From the IMG/VR virus record IMGVR_UViG_3300045243_000032, positions 1-45,826 of that record: a stretch of 45,826 nt of DNA; one strand, 5' to 3'. The notes beneath the pieces are model-generated. The model was not told the DNA's origin. It saw only the letters and a program-made list of their open reading frames with translations, and did no database searches. Made by a program: the position numbers and the translations under genes. This DNA comes from a virus. Below, piece after piece: positions 1 through 5,906 of the stretch. Position 1 is the stretch's first letter. Every line of letters starts with the position of its first letter.

Positions 1-27
1 CTTGAAGTAGCCTCTTTGCCCCATTTT
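1..27. repeat. 27-bp direct terminal repeat, left copy
   Basis: The first 27 bases are identical to 45800..45826. Joining the ends through this overlap keeps a small leftward gene in frame, so the molecule is best read as circular, or circularly permuted. A repeat this short is more likely an assembly overlap than a biological terminal redundancy. Confidence 0.9.
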
Positions 28-140
28 AGCTCAAGGAGCGGCAAGACATCTTGCAAGAGATCGCGCAGATGCTTGATCTCGGCCCGCTGAGCCAAGATTT
101 GCTCTTTTGCCTCCGCCAGTGAGATGGGCCAGTCGCTCAT
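1..140 (-). CDS. small coiled-coil protein spanning the contig junction (N-terminal part)
   Basis: ATG at 140 overlaps the stop of the upstream gene (ATGA). The frame is open to base 1, and when the ends are joined it continues through 45799 to a TGA at 45748-45750, giving 63 residues. The protein starts MSDWPISLAEAKEQIL, is largely charged and helical, and ends AALAKGEGK. That ending resembles the AAIAKAEG ending of its neighbours, so it is a member of a local paralogous family. The 20 bases at its start are nearly the same as those before the gene at 609. Function unknown. Confidence 0.7.
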   Translation of the reverse strand, partial: MSDWPISLAEAKEQILAQRAEIKHLRDLLQDVLPLLELKWGKEATS

Positions 141-295
141 GTTGGTTGCCTTGTACGCTCTAGAGCGGCAGAAACTCCCTTATACATCCACCTAACCTGA
201 TCCAATTGGATTTCCAATCGCTCGATCTCGGCTGTCAGCCGCTCGATCTCGGTGCGCAACCTCAGCACTTCGTCAACCGTATCATCCTGTCTCAT
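137..295 (-). CDS. small coiled-coil protein, paralogous family
   Basis: A 52-residue protein starting MRQDDTVDEV. The ATG at 295 overlaps the upstream stop as ATGA. Most of it is one predicted coiled coil with the repeated element EIERL (two copies). It lacks the AIAKAEG tail seen in its neighbours but ends RQPT, like the GRPT end of the gene before it. It lies in a chain of translationally coupled leftward genes. An in-frame extension upstream to 382 exists but would overlap the neighbour and has no supporting start. Function unknown. Confidence 0.65.
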   Translation of the reverse strand: MRQDDTVDEVLRLRTEIERLTAEIERLEIQLDQVRWMYKGVSAALERTRQPT

Positions 296-609
296 GTTGG
301 TCGCCCCTCCGCTTTGGCGATGGCGGCGCGGGCCATTTCTGCCGCCCTTGATAAGCCACCCGTATCGTGAAAGCAGTCGCATCGTTCAAAGACCGCGCCG
401 AAGTCTAAGATCGCATCGAGTTCACGCAACGCCGCCAGCAACTCGTCGCGCTGGCCGGTCAGCTGCTCGATCTCGGCCCGCGCCTCTTGCAACAGTGTGC
501 GCAATGTCGTGGCGCTCAAAGCGCACTCGCGCAGCCGCTCAATCTCGCAGCGCTGGCTTTCGATAAGCTCGCGCATCACATCGTCGTCAGTCAGTGCCGC
601 CGGGCTCAT
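292..609 (-). CDS. coiled-coil protein, paralogous family
   Basis: A 105-residue protein, helical and rich in Glu, Arg and Leu. It has the segment QRDELLAALRE in the middle and AAIAKAEGRPT at the C-terminus. Both blocks recur in the protein at 45578-45751, and the DNA is identical over 23 bp (430-452 versus 45665-45687) and 22 bp (306-327 versus 45589-45610), which shows a fairly recent duplication. The longer central part contains CDCFHDTGG, absent from the paralogue. Function unknown; proteins with an ERDELLAAL segment are common in phage accessory regions. Confidence 0.7.
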   Translation of the reverse strand: MSPAALTDDDVMRELIESQRCEIERLRECALSATTLRTLLQEARAEIEQLTGQRDELLAALRELDAILDFGAVFERCDCFHDTGGLSRAAEMARAAIAKAEGRPT

Positions 610-692
610 GTCGGTCGCCTTGTAGGTAGACGGGATTTTGGGGTGTAAGTCATTGATTTTGTTAGGGTGAGGCCCGACCCCTCAACGTGCCT

Positions 693-959
693 CTATGAGT
701 TCCCATCGGTTCGCCTAAGCATATATTGTTTAAGAGGATCAAGGCGTTGCTCTCTTGTTGCGTCCGCCGTTGTTCGCTCTGGTTTCGCGCTGACCACTGG
801 CGGATGGCATGTAGGCAGGCATGTCGCCGGAACCAGGGGAAAGCCGAAAGAGCGGTCCACGGTGATCTTGCCCGACTTGACCAGTTTCCAAAAAGTGGTC
901 CGCCCGATGCCGAGCATGCGTCGGAATTCTTCTGGGCGATAGTGTGTCCGCTCAACCAT
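693..959 (-). CDS. HTH DNA-binding protein, AlpA/excisionase-like
   Basis: An 88-residue protein. The N-terminal half (YRPEEFRRMLGIGRTTFWKL, then a short wing containing GKITVDR) fits the winged helix-turn-helix of AlpA/MerR-type excisionases and small phage regulators. The C-terminal half is uninformative. The SD-like AAGGA lies about 8 bases before the ATG and overlaps the stop of the upstream gene. With no integrase in the genome, a regulatory role is as likely as excision. The 83 bases that follow (610-692) hold no recognised gene. Confidence 0.65.
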   Translation of the reverse strand: MVERTHYRPEEFRRMLGIGRTTFWKLVKSGKITVDRSFGFPLVPATCLPTCHPPVVSAKPERTTADATREQRLDPLKQYMLRRTDGNS

Positions 960-968
960 TGGGATTCC

Positions 969-1112
969 TTACGGGCGTTCCGTCGAACTTACGCCAACCT
1001 TGTAAGCCCCGCTTTCGGGGTCTGATCCCACGGTGACGGTTGCGAATGCGTGGCCGCCGCACCGTTCGAACGCGGCGTGTTTGGTCGTGGCGCTGAACTC
1101 GGCGCGCTTCAT
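969..1112 (-). CDS. short protein resembling the N-terminus of an HNH endonuclease
   Basis: A 47-residue ORF whose ATG (1112) overlaps the upstream stop as ATGA. The start, MKRAEFSATTKHAAFERCGG, looks like the leading helix of phage HNH endonucleases (pattern EFS..TK..AFERC.G). The zinc-binding CxxC, the His and the Asn of the nuclease fold that should follow are missing, and it ends after a short Val/Gly-rich tail. It may be a truncated remnant or a repurposed domain. The resemblance is from memory. Confidence 0.55.
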   Translation of the reverse strand: MKRAEFSATTKHAAFERCGGHAFATVTVGSDPESGAYKVGVSSTERP

Positions 1113-1684
1113 GCCGTCTCTCGCCATGCGAGATACCGCGACCAAAGCTTATCCCATGCGTCGCCAGCCGGCGTGCCCCATACGATCTCGCTGCGCGATT
1201 TGACACCGCACATCAGCCGCACTTGTTCGGCGGCCTCCTCTTGGCTGCAACCATTGGGAAGGCCGCCGTTAATGAACCTCCGAAACAGCGGATCAGCGCA
1301 CGCCATTCCGGCTTGTTTCGCGAGGCGCTTGTCAGGATTGCGCGACGATTGGTGAATAATCGCCGACATTTCTGGCGTCACAACCCCATCTCCGATGCCT
1401 TCCCGCGGATCGCCCCGAGCCGCAGGTGGATGCGACTCGGGGCCGCCCCTTTCGACGTGCGAAGACTTTTCCGTTGCGACTGTAGCGGGCTCCTCTGTTG
1501 GGCCTGATTTGAGCCGTGCGATGCCGCACCACACGGATTTAGACGGATCAGGCATCCCGCCTAAAACCTGATAAGCCAGCCCCTCGCCCTCTAACGGAAC
1601 CTCAAAGACGATCTGCACTACCTTGCGCCCCTTGATGATGCGCCAGTCGGAATAGGTGGCTTGAAAGGCGGCGGCGGCGGTCAT
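1109..1684 (-). CDS. conserved phage hypothetical protein (DNA-metabolism neighbourhood)
   Basis: 191 residues from the ATG at 1684, which overlaps the stop of the 30-residue gene before it (TAATG). The N-terminal segment with DWRIIKGRKVVQIVFEVP followed by WCGIARL is a block often found in proteobacterial phage proteins of unknown function. It is followed by a Pro/Glu-rich linker and a helical C-terminal part containing RLAKQAG, FRRFI and SRSEIVWG. In my experience such proteins lie next to recombination genes; here a putative annealing protein is three genes upstream. No catalytic motif is visible. Confidence 0.65.
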   Translation of the reverse strand: MTAAAAFQATYSDWRIIKGRKVVQIVFEVPLEGEGLAYQVLGGMPDPSKSVWCGIARLKSGPTEEPATVATEKSSHVERGGPESHPPAARGDPREGIGDGVVTPEMSAIIHQSSRNPDKRLAKQAGMACADPLFRRFINGGLPNGCSQEEAAEQVRLMCGVKSRSEIVWGTPAGDAWDKLWSRYLAWRETA

Positions 1685-1776
1685 TAGGGTAATCGTCCTA
1701 GGGCAAGCCAAATGACAAGGACGACGAAAACCGCAAAACTAAAACTTAGGAGCAGCGCCATGATTACCTCGGTCAT
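1684..1776 (-). CDS. 30-residue single-pass membrane peptide
   Basis: A tiny ORF starting MTEVIMALLL. About 22 of its 30 residues form a hydrophobic segment that ends in GRLP. A GGAG lies about 10 bases before the ATG, and the ATG overlaps the stop of the upstream gene as ATGA, so it fits the coupled chain. A longer reading from 1881 exists but overlaps the neighbour. Function unknown. Confidence 0.55.
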   Translation of the reverse strand: MTEVIMALLLSFSFAVFVVLVIWLALGRLP

Positions 1777-1928
1777 GATTGGCGCTCCGCGTTGATAATC
1801 GCCATTGTCACAGCGACCAGCGTTCGAGCCGGAATAGTGATCTGGCCGCTCATAACGCGCACGGTTGTTTGCACTTGCCACAATGCCGCAAGCATGCTGG
1901 CAACAGTGTCGCGTTCCTTGTCGGTCAT
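1773..1928 (-). CDS. small hypothetical protein
   Basis: 51 residues starting MTDKERDTVASMLAAL, with an ATGA overlap on the upstream gene at 1925-1928. It appears helical throughout with no motif that I recognise. The longer open frame back to 2132 lies wholly inside the upstream gene and is not credible. Confidence 0.55.
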   Translation of the reverse strand: MTDKERDTVASMLAALWQVQTTVRVMSGQITIPARTLVAVTMAIINAERQS

Positions 1929-2851
1929 TTGTATACCGTCGTCTCGACTTTCATCGTATCGAGCTCTAGGCTCTTTTCTATCATCAGCGCTTCGCCTGCC
2001 TCGCGCTCCTCGTCCGTTATCGGTTTCTTCCATAACGCAACAAGCCCGCTCATTTCGGCCAATCCCTCGCGATTGCGGACTAGGCCGAGGCCGGTGCGGA
2101 TCATGCTGAGATATTCGGAGTCGTCTTCCCATACGACTTGATTGTCGGCCGTGTGCTTGGCCTCTTGCTGTTGCAAGTCAACCAGCATTTCCTGATGCTG
2201 TAGGCGCAGGATGTCCTGCCAATCCTCGGGCAGAACCTTGATGCGATCTAGGTTGAGATTCCACCAATCCCGCGCGATCTCGCGAGAAGGAAGCTCGCGG
2301 ATTTCAACTTGAAGCTTTGAATAAATCCCGCGCGCGTCTTTCTTTGGCAGCGTTGTTGGGCCGCCGATGGCGTTCCGGGGCGGCTCGATCTCCGCCGTCA
2401 TTTCCTCGGCGGGCGTAGCCGCGTAACCGGCAAGCTCCGCAACCCAACCAAAGGCGTTGCGGAGTGCCTTGCCGGCCGCGCGCGTTTGTGCCATGGACAT
2501 CAGGGAATTCCAGTCCCGGTCTTTCCAGTTTCTTTCTGACCGTAAGCAAATCGCCTCGGCCGCTGCGATTACGTCGCCCTTGCAGTAGACCATTGCTCTG
2601 GCGTGGTAGCCGCTAGGCTTGCCGTCATGCTCGATTAGCTTTGTCCATTCAGTGCCGGCGGTCGCGCCAAAGAAGCTTGCGAGCGTTTGCCAGTCGCCAT
2701 ATTCGAGATACTTCTTGCCGCCGATGATTACCTGTTTCTTTTTGCTATCGACGCGCTGCATGAGTGCGCGCGCCGCTCGGCCCGCCCATTCGAGTTGCGC
2801 CTCGGGGTTATCCTCGCGGCTGACGACGGCGGGGAGTTTTTGCGCGCTCAT
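1925..2851 (-). CDS. putative single-strand annealing / recombination protein
   Basis: 308 residues. The start MSAQKLPAVV at 2851 is chosen because it forms an ATGA overlap with the upstream gene and has a G-rich SD; an ATG 12 bases earlier has none. The core contains LEYGDWQTLASFFG, then RNWKDRDWNSLMSMAQTRAA, then GKALRNAFGWVAELAGY and TPAEEM. The pattern MAQTRA..KALR....WV..LAGY..TPAEEM is seen in phage proteins of the RecT/Erf/Rad52-like functional class. If correct it would anneal single-stranded DNA during replication or recombination. The assignment is from pattern memory; no exonuclease partner was found nearby. Confidence 0.5.
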   Translation of the reverse strand: MSAQKLPAVVSREDNPEAQLEWAGRAARALMQRVDSKKKQVIIGGKKYLEYGDWQTLASFFGATAGTEWTKLIEHDGKPSGYHARAMVYCKGDVIAAAEAICLRSERNWKDRDWNSLMSMAQTRAAGKALRNAFGWVAELAGYAATPAEEMTAEIEPPRNAIGGPTTLPKKDARGIYSKLQVEIRELPSREIARDWWNLNLDRIKVLPEDWQDILRLQHQEMLVDLQQQEAKHTADNQVVWEDDSEYLSMIRTGLGLVRNREGLAEMSGLVALWKKPITDEEREAGEALMIEKSLELDTMKVETTVYK

Positions 2852-3024
2852 TTCTGCCCCCATTCATCGATCAGCTTGTTGAGGTCGTCGCGGACTTTCT
2901 CTAACGAGAGCCGCTGTGCTGGGCGGTAGCTGGGCGACACTTGCCGCTGCACACCAAGGACGTTCTCAACCTCGCATTCCATCGTGTAAAGCGAGTGTTC
3001 GAACCACAGATCGGCGTCGTTCAC
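2848..3024 (-). CDS. small hypothetical protein, GTG start
   Basis: 58 residues reading MNDADLWFEHSLYTMECEVE at the start and ending LNKLIDEWGQK. The GTG at 3024 overlaps the stop of the upstream gene (GTGA) and its own stop overlaps the annealing-protein start (ATGA), so it fills the gap between them exactly. It is acidic and helical; function unknown. Confidence 0.6.
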   Translation of the reverse strand: MNDADLWFEHSLYTMECEVENVLGVQRQVSPSYRPAQRLSLEKVRDDLNKLIDEWGQK

Positions 3025-3278
3025 GTGATCTCCTCCTCTACAATCTCCAAATTCCGAATGAGCGTTTGCCAGATCGTTCCGTCGTCGTCGTCATAAACGG
3101 TCGAGATTGACTTCGGGTCGATGTAGGCGCCCGGCGTCGGAGCGACGATGGTTGCGAGCTCGTCCGTGCGCGTGTTGCGAACGCGGGTGCCGAGAGGAAA
3201 TGCCGGCTCCGTCACAGACGGTTCGTCGGCCGGCGCGGCGCCCCGCGGGGGTTTTTCGGTAAGTAGAAGCTTGCTCAT
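3021..3278 (-). CDS. small hypothetical protein
   Basis: 85 residues from MSKLLLTEKP. The C-terminal part reads like a small beta domain (TRVRNTRTDELATIVAP, then YDDDDGTIWQTLIRNLEIV), perhaps SH3- or KOW-like, but this is a guess. The ATG at 3278 overlaps the upstream stop as ATGA. A longer frame to 3419 would overlap two coupled small genes. Confidence 0.6.
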   Translation of the reverse strand: MSKLLLTEKPPRGAAPADEPSVTEPAFPLGTRVRNTRTDELATIVAPTPGAYIDPKSISTVYDDDDGTIWQTLIRNLEIVEEEIT

Positions 3279-3364
3279 GGTGTCATCCATTGGATGAATG
3301 CGAAGATGGCGGCCCACATCAGGAGCGAGACCAGCAGCGAGTCGATGTGTGTCCACTGGTTCAC
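3275..3364 (-). CDS. 29-residue membrane peptide, GTG start
   Basis: MNQWTHIDSLLVSLLMWAAI followed by FAFIQWMTP: one hydrophobic helix flanked by polar ends. The GTG at 3364 overlaps the stop of the preceding 34-residue ORF (GTGA) and its stop overlaps the next start (ATGA). The same frame can be extended to an ATG at 3478, but that start has no SD and would overlap the better-supported ORF below. Confidence 0.5.
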   Translation of the reverse strand: MNQWTHIDSLLVSLLMWAAIFAFIQWMTP

Positions 3365-3465
3365 AGGCACACCGTGATGCAGCCGTATTGGTCGCAAGTG
3401 GAGACACAGGAAGCCGCAAGAGCGGGCGTCCAAGTGAGGATCAGCTGCTGTAGAAAGATCAACAT
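3361..3465 (-). CDS. 34-residue peptide with signal-like N-terminus and four cysteines
   Basis: The first gene of the leftward unit. A strong SD (GGAGGG) sits 6 bases before the ATG. The sequence MLIFLQQLILTWTPALAASC begins with a hydrophobic signal-like stretch ending in ALAA-S-C; four cysteines follow in 15 residues. It could be an exported peptide, or a lipoprotein if the Cys is modified. It is coupled by GTGA to the 29-residue membrane peptide. No family recognised. Confidence 0.5.
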   Translation of the reverse strand: MLIFLQQLILTWTPALAASCVSTCDQYGCITVCL

Positions 3466-3504
3466 TGCTTCCCTCCATCTGATGGGAAGCATCCTTTCAT
3501 ATTT

Positions 3505-3520
3505 CTTGAAGGCCGTCAAG
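3505..3520. promoter_or_regulatory. candidate operator dyad upstream of the leftward unit
   Basis: CTTGAAGGCCGTCAAG is a 16-bp dyad with one mismatched pair, about 40 bases upstream of the first leftward gene. On the minus strand it contains TTGACG, a plausible -35 box, but the sequence 17 bases further is only a weak -10, so the promoter itself is not established. The surrounding 3480-3656 region is AT-rich for this genome and holds no supported gene. Confidence 0.35.
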
Positions 3521-3570
3521 AGCTATTTCAAAAAAAATGAATGCTGCGCCGCGCCCATCCAAAAAAAGCA

Positions 3571-3585
3571 TGGCCAAAATGGCCA
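3571..3585. promoter_or_regulatory. palindrome in the divergent control region
   Basis: TGGCCAAAATGGCCA is a short palindrome made of two TGGCCA half-sites, in the AT-rich spacer between the leftward unit (start 3465) and the rightward gene at 3657. It could be a regulator site. On the plus strand a TTGCAA (3587-3592) follows, with only a poor -10 17 bases downstream. Confidence 0.3.
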
Positions 3586-3656
3586 GTTGCAAATTATTTG
3601 AATGCTGTGATAGTTTGCGCCTATTGCGGCTTACACAGACCTGAACAGGGACAAAA

Positions 3657-3863
3657 ATGCGGGTAAAAAGAATAGCTTGGGGGCTGGTTATCCAGCTTGA
3701 GGAAGACTTGACCAGGGAAGAGGCGCAGGGAGTAATCGAGGAAATGCGGCGAAGGATCGACGATCTTTATGAGGAAAGGGCGAGGCCGGCCCTAGCGGTG
3801 CTCTCGACGATGGGGGCCACCTTCGCGGAAGAGGCCGAGACGTTCAGCAAAATCGTAGGTTAG
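3657..3863 (+). CDS. small helical protein opposite the repressor
   Basis: 68 residues, MRVKRIAWGLVIQLEEDLTR onward, with a long charged helix containing EEMRRRIDDLYEERARP. A weak SD (CAGGGAC) lies about 7 bases upstream. Its last 72 bases overlap the 3' end of the repressor gene on the other strand. Function unknown; its position suggests an early regulator. Confidence 0.5.
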   Translation: MRVKRIAWGLVIQLEEDLTREEAQGVIEEMRRRIDDLYEERARPALAVLSTMGATFAEEAETFSKIVG

Positions 3864-4100
3864 CCCTTCCGGCCGACCTCTATAAAGCCAATCAAGCGAA
3901 ACGCCCGGAATGCGCTGCACGATTTGTAGCGCAACATCGAGGCTTAACCGCTTGCCGGCTAGGAAGTTATGCCATCTTGGCTGTTTGATGCCGAGGCGCT
4001 TCGCCATGCGGGCGGAGGCGCCGTAGCTTTCGCCCTCGATCTTCGCCTGTAACAGGCGGAGGCGATCGGCCACACTCTGTACTGGCACGGTACCGCTCAC
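3792..4100 (-). CDS. phage repressor-like HTH protein
   Basis: 102 residues from a GTG at 4100; internal GTG codons could also serve as starts. Residues about 24-60 (SYGASARMAKRLGIKQPRWH, then NFLAGKRLSLDVALQI) fit a Cro/C1-type helix-turn-helix, and WLYRGRPEGL follows at about 71. There is no peptidase domain, so it is a short repressor rather than a LexA/CI type. It faces the rightward Cro-like gene at 4225 across a 124-base intergenic region, the usual layout of a genetic switch. The upstream SD is weak. Confidence 0.7.
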   Translation of the reverse strand: MSGTVPVQSVADRLRLLQAKIEGESYGASARMAKRLGIKQPRWHNFLAGKRLSLDVALQIVQRIPGVSLDWLYRGRPEGLTYDFAERLGLFREGGPHRREHR

Positions 4101-4179
4101 GGCCCGGAACCGTTATCACATTTGCCATTGCAACGCTAGGATTTAGCAAGCACGTTGCGGTTGCGCTCGTTCACATCAA

Positions 4180-4216
4180 ATGAAGTGTTGACGTTTCATA
4201 TATTTTGAACTATAGC
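4180..4216 (+). promoter_or_regulatory. rightward early promoter with overlapping dyad
   Basis: TTGACG (4188-4193), a 17-base spacer and TATAGC (4211-4216) form a good sigma70-type promoter. The start codon ATG at 4225 begins only 8 bases after the -10 box, so the transcript should be leaderless or nearly so, as for lambda cI from PRM. An imperfect dyad, ATGAAGTGTTGACGTTTCAT (4180-4199), covers the -35 box and is a candidate operator. Confidence 0.6.
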
Positions 4217-4224
4217 TTTTGCCA

Positions 4225-4440
4225 ATGGCAAAGCGAAATTATCTCACGACGGCGGATCAGGTAATCGAAGCGCTTGGGGGAGGCCGAGCTCTGATGGAGC
4301 TAGTCGGCGTGAAGCCGACCGCACTCTGTAACTGGCGTAATGTCGGCTCGTTTCCCCCTCGGTACATGACGATCATGATGGACCGCCTTGCGGGGCGCGG
4401 GCTTACCGCGCGGGCCTCGCTATGGCGGCAGGTAGAATAA
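4225..4440 (+). CDS. YdaS/Cro-like HTH regulator
   Basis: 71 residues starting MAKRNYLTTADQVIEALGGG. The pattern VIEALGG..ALMELVGV...ALCNWRNVG.FPPR is that of YdaS-type Cro-like proteins, in which the second helix recognises DNA. The ATG at 4225 is preferred to the in-frame TTG at 4219 because the promoter places the transcript start at or next to it. It is divergent from the repressor at 4100 and is the first gene of the rightward early unit. Confidence 0.7.
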   Translation: MAKRNYLTTADQVIEALGGGRALMELVGVKPTALCNWRNVGSFPPRYMTIMMDRLAGRGLTARASLWRQVE

Positions 4441-4462
4441 AATTCTCCACTTGGTTTAGGAC

Positions 4463-4479
4463 GTAGAAAAACCTTCTAC
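4463..4479 (+). repeat. small inverted repeat before the DnaA-like gene
   Basis: GTAGAA and TTCTAC pair around a 5-base loop, directly upstream of the SD AAAGGAGAGGG of the gene at 4494. In RNA it would form a 6-bp hairpin close to the ribosome site. It may be a regulatory element or protein site; no T-run follows, so it is not a terminator. Confidence 0.35.
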
Positions 4480-4493
4480 AAAGGAGAGGGAAA

Positions 4494-5027
4494 ATGGAAG
4501 ATCAGTTGCGTCTCGCCGTCGCTCGCGCCCGCATGGGGAAGTTCGAGCCGCCGCCTCAACCGCTAGACTACTCCGAAGTCGATAGGGCGATGGCCGAGCT
4601 AGACCGGCGCATCAGGACCGTTGAGGCGACATTGGCGGCAATCCGACGTTCTGAGAATGTCAAGATCGCCAATCTTTCCTTCCCCCCGGTTCCCAATGCC
4701 GACCCGGTTGTGTTCCCGCGATTGCCGGGCGCGACCGTGGGCGCCATTAAAAAACTCGTCTGCGAGGTTTATCACATCACGCTGGACGAGCTCGAGGGGC
4801 ATATCCGCCAAAAGCATTTGGCGTGGCCGCGCCACATAGCGCTCTACCTCTGCACCAAATTTACCAGGGTATCATCTCCTGCGCTCGGCCGCCTTTTCAA
4901 CGGCCGCGACCATAGCACCGTCATCCATTCCCGCGACGTGGTGCGCAAGGCCCGCGAGACGGATGCCGCGCTAGACGGACAGGTCTCGCACCTAGAGACG
5001 AGGATACAGGCGGGGATCGAGAAATGA
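4494..5027 (+). CDS. DnaA domain IV-like DNA-binding protein
   Basis: 177 residues with a strong SD (GGAGAGGG). Residues about 85-150 match the DnaA C-terminal DNA-binding domain: VYHITLDELEG, RQKHLAWPRHIALYL, then LGRLFNGRDHSTVIHSRDVV, which contains the DnaA signature GRDHSTV. The N-terminal 55 residues are a charged coil. There is no AAA+ ATPase domain, so it cannot be a full initiator. It may bind DnaA boxes to recruit or block the host initiation machinery. It heads a replication-like cluster with a DUF1376 protein. Confidence 0.8.
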   Translation: MEDQLRLAVARARMGKFEPPPQPLDYSEVDRAMAELDRRIRTVEATLAAIRRSENVKIANLSFPPVPNADPVVFPRLPGATVGAIKKLVCEVYHITLDELEGHIRQKHLAWPRHIALYLCTKFTRVSSPALGRLFNGRDHSTVIHSRDVVRKARETDAALDGQVSHLETRIQAGIEK

Positions 5028-5323
5028 CTGACTTTCACGACATTCCGTTGGAAGTGTCCAGCCTTTTCAATGACTTGGCGACCAAGCTCCGCAATGACGG
5101 CTGGGAGCACTATTCAGCCGACGCGATCCTGCATCGCATCCGCTGGCATTTCCAGATTGAGCGCGGCCGTCGCGACTTCAAATGCAATAACAATTGGACG
5201 GCGGTGCTTGCTCGGTGGTGGCTTGAACGCCATCCGCAGCACGCCGGCTTCTTTGAGTTGCGCGCGCTTGCTACAGAGAGAAAGTCGGCCGGTTTCTTGC
5301 CACAGCAAGAGGCAGCCGAATGA
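5024..5323 (+). CDS. conserved phage hypothetical protein
   Basis: 99 residues; the ATG overlaps the DnaA-like stop (ATGA). The core ILHRIRWHFQIERG..DFKCNNNWTAVLARWWLERHP and FFELRAL is a block I associate with small phage proteins next to replication genes. No catalytic residues are evident. It is coupled to the DUF1376 gene by another ATGA overlap. Confidence 0.7.
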   Translation: MTDFHDIPLEVSSLFNDLATKLRNDGWEHYSADAILHRIRWHFQIERGRRDFKCNNNWTAVLARWWLERHPQHAGFFELRALATERKSAGFLPQQEAAE

Positions 5324-5754
5324 AGTGGTATAAGCGCAGTCCCGTCCACTTCCGCGACGCCACGCGATCGATGTCCTTGGAACTCAGGGGCGCCTACAGC
5401 GACCTTCTGGACGCCCTATACGACCGCGACGGCCTATTCCCCGACAACGACCGCCTCCTTGCCGAGCTATGGGAAGTCAACATCCAACGGGCCGGCCGCC
5501 TGAAGCGCGACCTCATTCTCAGGGGCAAAATCCACGTTCTCGCCGGTCAACTCCTTAACCACCGAGTGACGGCCGAGGTAGAAAGTTGGAGAAATCTTCG
5601 AACTTCTCGCCAACTTGGAGGCAAAAACAACTGGAAAATCAATGGCCGCCTCCCTGGTAATAAGAATATAGATATAAGCAAGAAGGAGTTCGACAAGGAC
5701 GTTGCAAATTTAGCACAGTACAGAGAGAGGCTAGAAGGGAAGGTGCAACAGTGA
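5320..5754 (+). CDS. DUF1376 (YdaU-like) protein
   Basis: 144 residues, coupled by ATGA to the gene before. The N-terminal 90 residues carry the DUF1376 pattern: WYKRSPVHFRDATRSMSLEL, then GAYSDLLDALYDRDGLFPD and the closing LLNHRVTAEVE. Proteins of this family (YdaU in Rac prophage) sit in replication-initiation modules of phages. The C-terminal part is short, Lys/Asn-rich and noticeably more AT-rich, and lacks the extra HTH region that longer members carry. Confidence 0.75.
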   Translation: MKWYKRSPVHFRDATRSMSLELRGAYSDLLDALYDRDGLFPDNDRLLAELWEVNIQRAGRLKRDLILRGKIHVLAGQLLNHRVTAEVESWRNLRTSRQLGGKNNWKINGRLPGNKNIDISKKEFDKDVANLAQYRERLEGKVQQ

Positions 5755-5906
5755 CGTTTATGTCAATCCACGACCTGTTGGGGCTGCGCGACTACTACTT
5801 TTATCGGAGAGCGCAAACCCCCGAAAATATCGAACGAACGGAAAAGATCGACCGGGTGCTGGATCGCATAGTCGATGAATCGAAGATTCGGGAGCCCTCG
5901 AAATGA
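5751..5906 (+). CDS. small hypothetical protein, GTG start
   Basis: 51 residues, MTFMSIHDLLGLRDYYFYRR at the start, helical and charged. The GTG overlaps the DUF1376 stop (GTGA), and the stop overlaps the next ATG (ATGA). An internal ATG at 5760 could also start. Function unknown. Confidence 0.55.
   Translation: MTFMSIHDLLGLRDYYFYRRAQTPENIERTEKIDRVLDRIVDESKIREPSK

Noticed and set aside
1-27. 27-bp repeat as a biological terminal redundancy or attachment site
   Set aside because: It is short, inside a coding frame that continues across the join, and best explained as an assembly overlap of a circular or permuted genome.
693-959. Excisionase call as evidence for an integration module
   Set aside because: No integrase is present, and AlpA-like HTH proteins are often plain regulators.
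252-1507. Several plus-strand ORFs of 90-105 codons opposite the left leftward genes
   Set aside because: They mirror coupled minus-strand genes, are Arg/Ser/Pro-rich, and lack SD sequences or coupling.
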